Source of the DNA: JAJDXW01 sp965243335
GTDB lineage: Bacteria; Pseudomonadota; Gammaproteobacteria; HK1
NCBI GenBank assembly: GCA_965243335.1
Contig: OZ251545.1
Coordinates: forward strand, 2,294,001-2,358,000
Reading direction: 5' to 3'
DNA: 64,000 nt
Of the stretch, positions 42,351 to 50,926 are shown piece by piece. The position numbers were made by a program, and so were the translations under genes. Numbering within the stretch: the first letter of the stretch is position 1; each line of letters opens with the position of its first letter. The notes under the pieces are model-generated. The model saw only the letters and a program-made list of their open reading frames with translations. It ran no database searches and was not told the origin of the DNA.

Positions 42351-44491
42351 GGCTCGGGGCGCTCCGCAGCCTCCGGGGACGGGGACGGGGGCGGTCCTCC
42401 GGCCGCGGCGGCGCCCGTCGCTCGGGTGATCACGAGGTTCCCCCATGCGTCGATCTCGAGCTGCCCGTCGGGACCGACCACCGCCGTCGACTCGCGCTCC
42501 TCGACGATCGCGGGGCCCGGGAAACGGTCGCCGGGGCGAAGCGCGTAGCGGTCGAAGACCGGGGTCCGGGCCAGGCGCCCGTACTCCGGGAAGTACGCGG
42601 GGCGGGCCCCCTTGCGAGGCTCGCGCCCGCCGCGGGCCGACCGCGCCGCGGGGCCGGCCCCGCCCCCCGCCTCCGCCCCGCCCGCGCGGGCCGCGACCCG
42701 GACGTTGACCACCTCGACCCCGACCCCGGGCGGCGTCCGCGAGAAGGCCCGCTCGTAGGCGGCCCGGAACGCCTCCGCGACGTCCGCCTCCGAGGCCGGC
42801 GCGTACGGCCCCTCGGGCAGCGCGACGACCAGCTCGAAGTCCTGGCCGCGGAACCGGAGGTCGGCGGAGCGGGCGATGCGGGCGGCGCCGGGCGCGAACC
42901 CGGCGTGCCCCAGCACCGACCGGCACTCCCCCTCGAGGCGCTGGAACGTCGCTTCGAAGCGGACCCAGTCGAGCGCGGCGAGGGGCTCGGCCACCGTCGC
43001 CGCCCGGTCGGCGCGGGCCGGCGCGAGCAGGAGCCCGAGCGCCGAGGCGACCCCCGCGGACGGCGGGCAGACGACCCGCTCGATCCCGAGCCTCGCCGCG
43101 ACCCGCCAGGCGTGGACCGGCCCCGCCCCGCCGGTCGCGAGGAGCACGCAGCGCCGGGGGTCGCGGCCGCGCTCCGCGACGTGGACCCGCGCCGCGCTCG
43201 CCATGTTCTCGGTGACCACCTCGAAGATCCCCCACGCGAGCGCGGCCCCGGAGAGCCCGCTCGGGGCCGCGAGCGAGTCGAGGGCGGCGCGCGCGGCGTT
43301 CGGGCGAAGCGGCATGGCTCCCCCGGCGAAGAAGGCGGGATCGAGGTAGCCGAGGGCGAGGGCCGCGTCGGTGACCGTCGGGCGCCGGCCCCCCCGCCCG
43401 TAGCACGCGGGCCCGGGCTCGGAGCCCGCGCTCTCCGGCCCGACCTTGAGCAGCCCGAGGTCGTCCACGAAGGCGACGCTCCCCCCGCCGGCCCCGATCT
43501 CGATGAGCTCCAGGGCCGAGATCTTGAGCGGCAGCCCGCTCCCCGGGATGAAGCGGCGCTCCCGGCAGGCCTCGAACAGGTGGGTGACGAGCGGCTCGCC
43601 CGCGTCCACGAGGCACAGCTTGGCCGTCGTGCCCCCCATGTCGAACGCGAGCAGGTCCTCGTACCCGGCCCGCTTCCCGAACCAGGCGGCGGCGATGGCC
43701 CCCGCGGCCGGGCCGGACTCGAGCATCCGCACCGGGAACCGCCGCGCCTCGTCGACGTCGGTGAGCCCCCCGCTCGAGAGCATGAGGAGGAGCCGGCATC
43801 CGATCCCGTGCGCGACGACCCGTTCCGCGAGGCGGGCGACGTAGCGGTCCGCGAGCGGCATCAGGCAGGCGTTGGCGACGGTGGTCGAGAGCCGCTCGAA
43901 CTCGCGGATCTCCGGCGCGACCTCCGACGAGATCGCGAGCGCGACCCCCGGGAACCGCTCCGCGAGGCGGGCCCGCGCGCGCCGCTCGTGCTCCGGGTTG
44001 GCGTAGGCGTGGAGGAAGACGATCGCGACCGCCTCGACCCCCTGCCGCGCGAGGCCGGACATCGCCTCGTCGAGCGAGCCCTCGTCGAGCGGGGCCAGCG
44101 CCTCCCCGTCCGCCCCCATCCGTTCGTCCGCCTCGAGCCGCCGGTCGCGCGGCACGAGCGGGGCCGGCCTGGCGATGGTGAGGTCGTAGAGCTCGTACTT
44201 GCGCTCGCGCCCGATCTCCAGCGCGTCCCGGAACCCCCGGGTGGTGATGAGGCCGGTGCGCGCGCCCTTGCGTTCGATGAGGGTGTTGGTGAAGAGGGTC
44301 GTCGCATGGACGACCCGGTCGACCGCCTCGGGATCGAGCGCCCCCTCCGCAAGAAGGCCCGCGAGGCCGGCTTCCACCCCCCGCGCCGGGTCGTCGTGGG
44401 TGGTGAGGACCTTGCGGGCGATGGTCCGCTCCCCGCCCCGCACCACGACGTCGGTGAACGTGCCGCCGATGTCGATCCCGATCGACCACAT
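42347..44491 (-). CDS. hyuA: Hydantoinase/oxoprolinase family protein (HyuA 2)
   Basis: This 714-residue HyuA ATPase subunit has GIDIGGTFTDVVV at the start, FDMGGTTAKLCLVD, IGAGGGSVAFVDD, PGPACYGRGGRRPTVTDA and a C-terminal DAWGNLVI. It is co-translated with hyuB 2. Genes for an M20 hydrolase and a HutI-like amidohydrolase lie just upstream on the same strand, which fits a catabolic cluster for cyclic ureides or lactams. Confidence 0.92.
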   Translation of the reverse strand: MWSIGIDIGGTFTDVVVRGGERTIARKVLTTHDDPARGVEAGLAGLLAEGALDPEAVDRVVHATTLFTNTLIERKGARTGLITTRGFRDALEIGRERKYELYDLTIARPAPLVPRDRRLEADERMGADGEALAPLDEGSLDEAMSGLARQGVEAVAIVFLHAYANPEHERRARARLAERFPGVALAISSEVAPEIREFERLSTTVANACLMPLADRYVARLAERVVAHGIGCRLLLMLSSGGLTDVDEARRFPVRMLESGPAAGAIAAAWFGKRAGYEDLLAFDMGGTTAKLCLVDAGEPLVTHLFEACRERRFIPGSGLPLKISALELIEIGAGGGSVAFVDDLGLLKVGPESAGSEPGPACYGRGGRRPTVTDAALALGYLDPAFFAGGAMPLRPNAARAALDSLAAPSGLSGAALAWGIFEVVTENMASAARVHVAERGRDPRRCVLLATGGAGPVHAWRVAARLGIERVVCPPSAGVASALGLLLAPARADRAATVAEPLAALDWVRFEATFQRLEGECRSVLGHAGFAPGAARIARSADLRFRGQDFELVVALPEGPYAPASEADVAEAFRAAYERAFSRTPPGVGVEVVNVRVAARAGGAEAGGGAGPAARSARGGREPRKGARPAYFPEYGRLARTPVFDRYALRPGDRFPGPAIVEERESTAVVGPDGQLEIDAWGNLVITRATGAAAAGGPPPSPSPEAAERPEP

Positions 44492-44639
44492 GCGCGGATG
44501 CCCCCCGCCCCGGCCGGCCCGTCCGGCCGGCTCAGCCGAGGCCCGCGGCGGGGTCCCCGGACGAAGCCGGAGGCCGCGTCACCGCGTCCACTCGAGACGC
44601 CTCCGCCGGAGGGTCCTCGCGCCGCCGCGGTCCACGCCG

Positions 44640-45905
44640 CTACCCCTGCAGGTAGTCGAAGGCGGCGAGGGCATGGGTGCGGAGCACGCGGTGGAACTCC
44701 TCGATGCTGACGCTCTCGTCAGGCGCCCCCATCCCCGCCGGCGAGCAGCCGTGGACGAAGGCGGGAACGCCCCGCGCCCGCCAGAACCGGGCATCGGTGC
44801 CGCCGAGCCCGATGACCGGCTGCGGGACCGCGCCGCCGCCCAGCCCGGAGCCCGCGTTCCGCGCGAGGCAGCCCACCAGCTCGTGTCCGGGGTCGGACCA
44901 GCTCGCCTCGACGCCGCCGGTGTCCAGCTCCTCGCACCGGACGCCGGGCAGGCGGCCCACGATCGCGGCGGCGTCCGCCTTCACCTCCGCCCGGGAGACC
45001 CCCACCGGGAGCCGGAAGTCGACGTCCAGCACGCACTTCGCCGGCAGCATGTTGATCACGCCGCCGCCCCGCACGACCCCGACGTTCATGGACACGCGGC
45101 GCATCACCTCCGCCGCCCCGGCCCCGAGCGACGCCTCGGCGGCCGCCCGGACCTCGGGCTGCTCCAGGATCAGCCGGACCGGGCGGGGCTCGGCCGGCGC
45201 CTTCGATTCGATCCCTTCGAGCCTCCGGACGAGGCGCACGGCCAGCCGGTTCGCGCTGTCCCCGAGGTGCGGGTAGGCGCTGTGGCCGCCCCCCGTCTCG
45301 ACCGTGAACCGGAGCCACAGCATCGACTTCTCGCCGAACCGGACCGTGCCGAGCCCGCTCGGCTCGGCGTTGAGCACGCAGTCGCCGAGCACCTCGCCGC
45401 CGCAGCGCTCCGTGAGCCAGCCCGACCCCCAGCGCCCCCCGGTCTCCTCGTCCGAGACCGCCGTCAGGGTGACCCGCCCGCCGAGCTCGTTCCGCAGGCG
45501 GTGCAGGTAGGCGTGCGCGAAGAGGAGCGCGGCCATGCCGCACTTCATGTCGACCGTCCCCCGGCCGTGGACCCGCCCGTCCGCCACGTCCCCCGAGAAC
45601 GGGTCGCGCGACCACGCGGCGCGGTCGCCGGCCGGAAACACGTCGAGGTGCCCGTTCAGCACGAGGCGGCGCCCGTCCCGCCCCCCCGCGAACGGGCTGA
45701 TGAGGTTGGGCATCTCCGGGCGCGGGGCCTCGGTGCGCCAGGGAACGCCCTCCGCGCCGAGGAACCGGCAGACGAGGTCGGCGGCGGCGCGGGTGTCGCC
45801 CGGGGGGTTGCCGGTGTCGATCCGGGTCAGGCGGCGCAGCAGATCGACCTGCCGCTCGCGCTCCGTCTCGATCCATTCGACGAGCCGGGCGCGGGCCTCC
45901 GTCAC
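44640..45905 (-). CDS. M20 family metallopeptidase/deacylase (ArgE/DapE-like)
   Basis: This 421-residue zinc hydrolase has NGHLDVFPAGD, GRGTVDMKCGMAALLFA and the catalytic SDEETGGRWGS motif. A dimerisation domain and a final GGTDARFWRARGVPAFVHG segment follow. It cleaves N-acyl or N-carbamoyl amino acids or peptides. The GTG start 45903–45905 overlaps the HutI-like gene stop by GTGA. Next to hydantoinase subunits, an N-carbamoyl or N-acyl amino acid substrate is a fair guess. Confidence 0.9.
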   Translation of the reverse strand: MTEARARLVEWIETERERQVDLLRRLTRIDTGNPPGDTRAAADLVCRFLGAEGVPWRTEAPRPEMPNLISPFAGGRDGRRLVLNGHLDVFPAGDRAAWSRDPFSGDVADGRVHGRGTVDMKCGMAALLFAHAYLHRLRNELGGRVTLTAVSDEETGGRWGSGWLTERCGGEVLGDCVLNAEPSGLGTVRFGEKSMLWLRFTVETGGGHSAYPHLGDSANRLAVRLVRRLEGIESKAPAEPRPVRLILEQPEVRAAAEASLGAGAAEVMRRVSMNVGVVRGGGVINMLPAKCVLDVDFRLPVGVSRAEVKADAAAIVGRLPGVRCEELDTGGVEASWSDPGHELVGCLARNAGSGLGGGAVPQPVIGLGGTDARFWRARGVPAFVHGCSPAGMGAPDESVSIEEFHRVLRTHALAAFDYLQG

Positions 45906-47137
45906 CCGGCGGCTCCTGGCGCCGGCGCCTCGTGGACGACGACCCCGTCCTTGACGGTGAGGACGCAGGCGCACCCCCCGATCGGGTAGGCGAGCCCGCG
46001 CGGGTCCTCCGTCTCCCAGGCCGCGAGGTCGGCGGCGCGGCCGACCGCGATCCGCCCCGCCCGCTCCGAGAGGCCGAGCGCGCGGGCCCCGTTGACCGTG
46101 AAGCCGCGCAGCGCCTCTTCGGCGGTCAGCCGGAACAGGTAGCAGGCGAGGTGCATCTGCGCGGAGGGCGAGACGGTCGGGGAGCTGACCGGGTTCGAGT
46201 TCGTCGCGAGGGCCATCGGCACGCCGAATTCGCGGAAGAGGTCGACGGGCGGCTTGCGGGTCTCGTGGAAGGTCAGGTGCGCGCCGGGGAGGAGGGTCGC
46301 GACGGTCCCCGCCTCCGCCATCGCCTCGACCGTCGCCCGCGAGGCGTACTCGAGGTGGTCCGCCGAGAGCCCCCGGTACTTCGCGACGACCGCGCCCGCC
46401 CCGAAGTCGGTGTACTGGTCGGCATGGAGCTTGACCGGGAGCCCGAACGAGCGCGCACGGTCGAAGAGGCGCCCGATCTGCGCGTGGTCGTACCCGTTCC
46501 GGTCGCAGAAGCCGTCGACCTGGTCGACCAGCCCCTCGCGCACCGCCGCAGGCAGGACCTCGTCGCACATGAAGGCGACGTAGTCGCCGCGCCGCCCGGT
46601 GAACTCGGGCGGAAGCCCGTGCGCGCCGAGGTAGGTGGACACCACGGTCACCGGCAGGTCCTCGCCGAGCGCGCGCGAGACCCGCATCTGGCGAAGCTCG
46701 GTCTCCCGGTCGAGCCCCGCGCCGGACTTGCTCTCCACGGTGGTCGCGCCGTTCGCGATGAGCCGGCCCATGCGGCGCCGGCTCGCCGCGCAGAGCGCCT
46801 CCTCGGAGAGCGCGCGGGTGCGCCTCGCCATCTCCCATATCCCGGCCCCGGCCGGATCGAGGTCCCAGCGCCCGCCCCCCTGGGACAGCACCTCGAAGTC
46901 GTGCAGGCCCTCTTCCCCGTAGACGATGTGGGTGTGCGGGTCCACGAGGCCCGGGGTCAGGACCTGGCCGCCCAGGTCGCGCACCCTCGCCGCCCGCCCT
47001 TCCGGCGCTTCGCGGCTCGGGCCGATCCAGGCGATCTTCCCGTCCGCGACCGCGATCGCGCCGTCTTCGATCAGGCCGAACGGACGGTCGCCGTCCATGG
47101 TCGCCACGTTCGCGTGGGTCAGCAGCAGGTCGTACAT
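45902..47137 (-). CDS. Imidazolonepropionase-like amidohydrolase (HutI family)
   Basis: This 411-residue amidohydrolase has the HutI pattern DPHTHIVYGEEG (His68, His70), ESKSGAGLDRETE, VSTYLGAHGLPPEF, KLHADQYTDFGAG (His238), SADHLEY (His261) and LLPGAHLTFHETRKPP. The usual metal-ligand segment ATDxNPGTSP reads ATNSNPVSSPT, so the conserved Asp is Asn313. No hutH or hutU is near. It may be a divergent hydrolase for another cyclic amide instead of true histidine degradation. Confidence 0.8.
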   Translation of the reverse strand: MYDLLLTHANVATMDGDRPFGLIEDGAIAVADGKIAWIGPSREAPEGRAARVRDLGGQVLTPGLVDPHTHIVYGEEGLHDFEVLSQGGGRWDLDPAGAGIWEMARRTRALSEEALCAASRRRMGRLIANGATTVESKSGAGLDRETELRQMRVSRALGEDLPVTVVSTYLGAHGLPPEFTGRRGDYVAFMCDEVLPAAVREGLVDQVDGFCDRNGYDHAQIGRLFDRARSFGLPVKLHADQYTDFGAGAVVAKYRGLSADHLEYASRATVEAMAEAGTVATLLPGAHLTFHETRKPPVDLFREFGVPMALATNSNPVSSPTVSPSAQMHLACYLFRLTAEEALRGFTVNGARALGLSERAGRIAVGRAADLAAWETEDPRGLAYPIGGCACVLTVKDGVVVHEAPAPGAAG

Positions 47138-47367
47138 CGGCCCCTCCTCTCCTCCCCTCGGGACGATTTCACGCCGGCCGGCGCGCGGCCCCGGCGTCGA
47201 GGCGCGCCGCTCTTCCCGGAACGGCGTGTCCCGGGGCCTCCGCCGCTTCGACCCGATCGGGCTGGTCCGCCCGCGCGAGCCCGTTCCGCAGCGAAGGCCG
47301 CTCCTCCCCTCCCCCGGTCCCCGCCCTCATCCGGCTTCCCTCACCCCGTCCCCTCCCGCGCCGCGCG

Positions 47368-50300
47368 TCACTCCGCCCGGTATTCGAGGAGGAGGTCCTT
47401 CGCGTCCACCGACTGTCCGGGGGCCGCGTGCAGGGCCGCGACCGTGCCGTCGCGCTCCGCGTGGAGGGCGGTCTCCATCTTCATCGCCTCGATGGTCATG
47501 AGGAGGTCGCCGGCCGCCACCGGACGCCCCTCCGACACCGCCACCGAGGCCACCACCCCCGGCATCGGGGCGGAGACGTGGCAGGCGTTGGCCGGGTCCG
47601 CCTTCGGGCGCCGCACGACGGTGGCCGCCGCCGCGCGGTTCTCGACCCGGACGCTCCGCGGCTGGCCGTTCAGCTCGAAGAACACCCGGACGTTCCCTTC
47701 CGCGTCCGTCTCGCCGATGGCGAGGCAGCGGATGACCAGGGTGAGGCCCCGTTCGAGCTCGATCGAGGTCTCCCGCCCCGGGGGCAGCCCGTAGAAGAAC
47801 ACGTCGGTCGGGAGGACCGACACCGGGCCGTAGCGGGTGCGGTGCTCGGCGTAGTCGAGGAAGACCTTCGGATACATCAGGTACGACGAGAGCTCCTCGT
47901 CGGAGAGGGTCCAGCCGGTCGCCGCTTCGGCCTTCGCCCGCGCCGCCTCGAGGTCCGCCGGCGGGAGGGCGGCCCCCGGGCGCCCCTCGATCCGCTCCCT
48001 CCCCTTCAGGATCTTCCGGGACAGGGCTTCCGGGAACCCGCCCGGCATCCGCCCGAGCTCCCCCCGGAAGAGGCCGACGACCGACTCGGGGAACGCGACC
48101 TCGCGGTCGGGGTCCTCGACGTCCGCGCGGGTGAGCCCCCCGGAGACCATCACCAGGGCGAGGTCGCCGACGACCTTCGACGTGGGGGTGACCTTGACGA
48201 TGTCGCCGAACATCCGGTTCACCTCGGCGTAGGCGCCCGCCACCTCGTGCCAGCGATCGGCGAGGCCGAGCGCGCGCGCCTGCTCGCGGAGGTTCGTGAA
48301 CTGCCCGCCGGGCATCTCGTGCAGGTAGACCTCCGAGGCCGGGGCGCGCATGTCGGTCTCGAACGCGGCGTACTGCGCGCGGACCGCCTCCCAGTAGTCC
48401 GAGACCTCCCGGATGCGGGCCGGGTCGAGCCCGGTGTCCCGCGGCTCGCGCCGCAGCGCCTCGACGACCGAGCCGAGGCAGGGCTGGGAGGTGAAGCCCG
48501 AGAGGCTGTCCATCGCGAGGTCGACCGCGTCGGCCCCCGCGTCCACCGCCGCGAGCACGCTCGCGGCCGCGATCCCCGACGTGTCGTGGGTGTGGAAGTG
48601 GACCGGCAGCCCGGTCTCCTCCCGGAGCGCGGCGACCAGCTCGCGCGCCGACGCGGGCTTCAGCAGCCCCCCCATGTCCTTGATCCCGAGGACGTGGGTC
48701 CCCGCGTCGCGGAGCTCGCGGGCCATCGCCAGGTAGTAGTCGAGGTCGTAGCGGGCGCGCTCGGGGTCGTGGAGGTCGGCGGTGTAGCAGATGGCCGCCT
48801 CGCAGATCCGGCCGCTCTCGCGGACCGCGTCGATGGAGACCCGCATGTTCTCGACCCAGTTGAGCGGGTCGAAGATGCGGAAGAGGTCGATGCCCGACTC
48901 GGCGGCCCGCGCGATGAAGCCCCGGACGACGTTGTCCGGGTAGTTGGTGTACCCCACCGCGTTCGACGCCCGCACCAGCATCTGGAGCAGGATGTTCGGG
49001 ATGCGGGCGCGAAGCTCGCGGAGCCGCTCCCAGGGGGACTCGCCGAGGAAGCGCATCGCCACGTCGAAGGTCGCCCCGCCCCAGCATTCGAGGGAGAAGA
49101 GGTCCGGCAGGTTGTGCGCGTAAGTCTCTGCGATCTTGCGGATGTCGTGGGTCCGCATCCGGGTCGCGAGGAGCGACTGGTGGGCGTCGCGCATCGTCGT
49201 GTCGGTGACGAGCACCCGCCTCTCGCCCCGCATCCAGGCCGCGACCGCCTCCGGGCCCTCCGTGTCCAGCCGGGCCTTGGCGCCGCCGCCCGTCCGGGCG
49301 CTCGGGGACGGGCCGGGAGGCTGCCGGGGGGGCGGGCGCGGGGTCTGCGCATGGGCGGGCGGCGTGGGCCGTCCCCTCGCCTCCGGGTGGCCGTTGACGG
49401 TGGTCTCGGCGACGTAGCGGAGCAGCCGGCTCGCCCGGTCGCGCGGGCGGGGGAAGGAGAGGAGCGCCGGGTTGTCGTCGATGAAGCGGGTCGTGACCCG
49501 GCCCTCGCGGAACGCCTCGTCGCCGACGAGGCGCTCGAGGAAGGCGATGTTGGTCGCCACCCCCCGGATCCGGAACTCCCGGAGCGCGCGCCGCATCCGG
49601 TCGATCGCGCCCGTCCGGGACGGCGCCCACACGGTGACCTTCTCGAGCAGCGAGTCGTAGTGGCGGGTGATGACCGCGCCCGCGTAGGCGGTGCCGCCGT
49701 CGAGCCGCACCCCGAAGCCGGTCGCCGCCCGGTAGGCGGTGATCCGCCCGTAGTCGGGGATGAAGCGGTCGAGCGGGTCTTCGGTCGTGATCCGGCACTG
49801 CACCGCGTGCCCCCGGAGGGAGAGGGCCTCCTGCGGCGGGCAGGCGTCCTCCGGCCCCTCCCCGATGGGCGCTCCCTCCGCGATGCGGATCTGGGCCCGC
49901 ACGAGGTCCACCCCGGTCACCTGCTCGGTGACGGTGTGCTCGACCTGGATGCGGGGGTTCACCTCGATGAAGTGGAAGCGCCCGGTGTCGAGGTCGTGCA
50001 GGAACTCCACGGTGCCCGCGTTGAGGTAGCCCGCCTCGCGCGCGATGGCGAGGGCGTACCCGGCGAGCTCCGCGCGCTCCGCCGGAGCGAGCCCCGGAGC
50101 CGGGGCGCACTCCACGATCTTCTGGTTGCGCCGCTGCACGGAGCAGTCGCGCTCGAAGAGGTGGACGATCCGGCCGTCGGAGTCGGCGAGCACCTGGACC
50201 TCGAGGTGGCGGGCCCGCCCGATGAAGCGCTCGAAGTAGACCTCGTCCTTGCCGAAGGCGGCGGCGGCCTCGCGCCGCGCCGCGAGCAGGGCCGGCTCGA

Positions 50301-50838
50301 GCGCGTCCGGCCCTTCGACGACCCTCATGCCGCGCCCGCCCCCGCCCCAGCTCGCCTTGAGGATCCCGGGGAAGCCGACCGCGCGCGCCTGGTCGAGGGC
50401 GGCCGCCGGGTCCGCGGGCAGGGCCTCCGTCGCGGGGACCGTGGGGACCCCGGCCGCCGCCGCGATGGCCCGCGCGGAGACCTTGTCGCCCAGCCGGCGG
50501 AGGGTGTCGGGGCGCGGCCCGATGAAGGCGACGCCGGCGGCGGCGCAGGCCTCCGCGAGCTCCGGCGACTCGGACAGGAACCCGTAGCCGGGGTGGACCG
50601 CGTCCGTACCGGTCTCGACCGCGACCCGGACGACGTCCTCCACCGCGAGATAGGCGGTGACCGGCCCCAGGCCCTCGCCGATGCGGTAGGACTCGTCGGC
50701 CTTGGAGCGATGGAGGGAGAGCCGGTCCTCGTCGGCGAACACCGCGACCGTGGCCTTCCCCATCTCGTTGGCCGCACGGAGGACGCGGATCGCGATCTCG
50801 CCGCGATTCGCGACCAGGATCTTCGCAAACACGCTCAC
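47368..50838 (-). CDS. pyc: Pyruvate carboxylase
   Basis: This anaplerotic enzyme makes oxaloacetate from pyruvate and bicarbonate. The 1156-residue single chain has the full domain order. Biotin carboxylase is at 1–460 (ILVANRGEIAIRVLRA, NPRIQVEHTVTEQVTG). The carboxyltransferase TIM barrel is at about 525–800 (VTDTTMRDAHQSLLATRMRT, FHTHDTSG). The allosteric/tetramer region is DVFFYGLPPG, and the C-terminal biotinyl domain has MTIEAMKMETAL (Lys near 1120). A Pro-rich insert is found between BC and CT. It stands between the HutI-like gene and hyuA 3. Confidence 0.96.
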   Translation of the reverse strand: MSVFAKILVANRGEIAIRVLRAANEMGKATVAVFADEDRLSLHRSKADESYRIGEGLGPVTAYLAVEDVVRVAVETGTDAVHPGYGFLSESPELAEACAAAGVAFIGPRPDTLRRLGDKVSARAIAAAAGVPTVPATEALPADPAAALDQARAVGFPGILKASWGGGGRGMRVVEGPDALEPALLAARREAAAAFGKDEVYFERFIGRARHLEVQVLADSDGRIVHLFERDCSVQRRNQKIVECAPAPGLAPAERAELAGYALAIAREAGYLNAGTVEFLHDLDTGRFHFIEVNPRIQVEHTVTEQVTGVDLVRAQIRIAEGAPIGEGPEDACPPQEALSLRGHAVQCRITTEDPLDRFIPDYGRITAYRAATGFGVRLDGGTAYAGAVITRHYDSLLEKVTVWAPSRTGAIDRMRRALREFRIRGVATNIAFLERLVGDEAFREGRVTTRFIDDNPALLSFPRPRDRASRLLRYVAETTVNGHPEARGRPTPPAHAQTPRPPPRQPPGPSPSARTGGGAKARLDTEGPEAVAAWMRGERRVLVTDTTMRDAHQSLLATRMRTHDIRKIAETYAHNLPDLFSLECWGGATFDVAMRFLGESPWERLRELRARIPNILLQMLVRASNAVGYTNYPDNVVRGFIARAAESGIDLFRIFDPLNWVENMRVSIDAVRESGRICEAAICYTADLHDPERARYDLDYYLAMARELRDAGTHVLGIKDMGGLLKPASARELVAALREETGLPVHFHTHDTSGIAAASVLAAVDAGADAVDLAMDSLSGFTSQPCLGSVVEALRREPRDTGLDPARIREVSDYWEAVRAQYAAFETDMRAPASEVYLHEMPGGQFTNLREQARALGLADRWHEVAGAYAEVNRMFGDIVKVTPTSKVVGDLALVMVSGGLTRADVEDPDREVAFPESVVGLFRGELGRMPGGFPEALSRKILKGRERIEGRPGAALPPADLEAARAKAEAATGWTLSDEELSSYLMYPKVFLDYAEHRTRYGPVSVLPTDVFFYGLPPGRETSIELERGLTLVIRCLAIGETDAEGNVRVFFELNGQPRSVRVENRAAAATVVRRPKADPANACHVSAPMPGVVASVAVSEGRPVAAGDLLMTIEAMKMETALHAERDGTVAALHAAPGQSVDAKDLLLEYRAE

Positions 50839-50926
50839 TGGCCCGCCCCTCCGGGGTCCGGTCGGTCGGGGGGTAACGATACAACTTCGGGCGGAGCGGT
50901 TCGAGACTCGGCCGCGTCCTCTCCGC

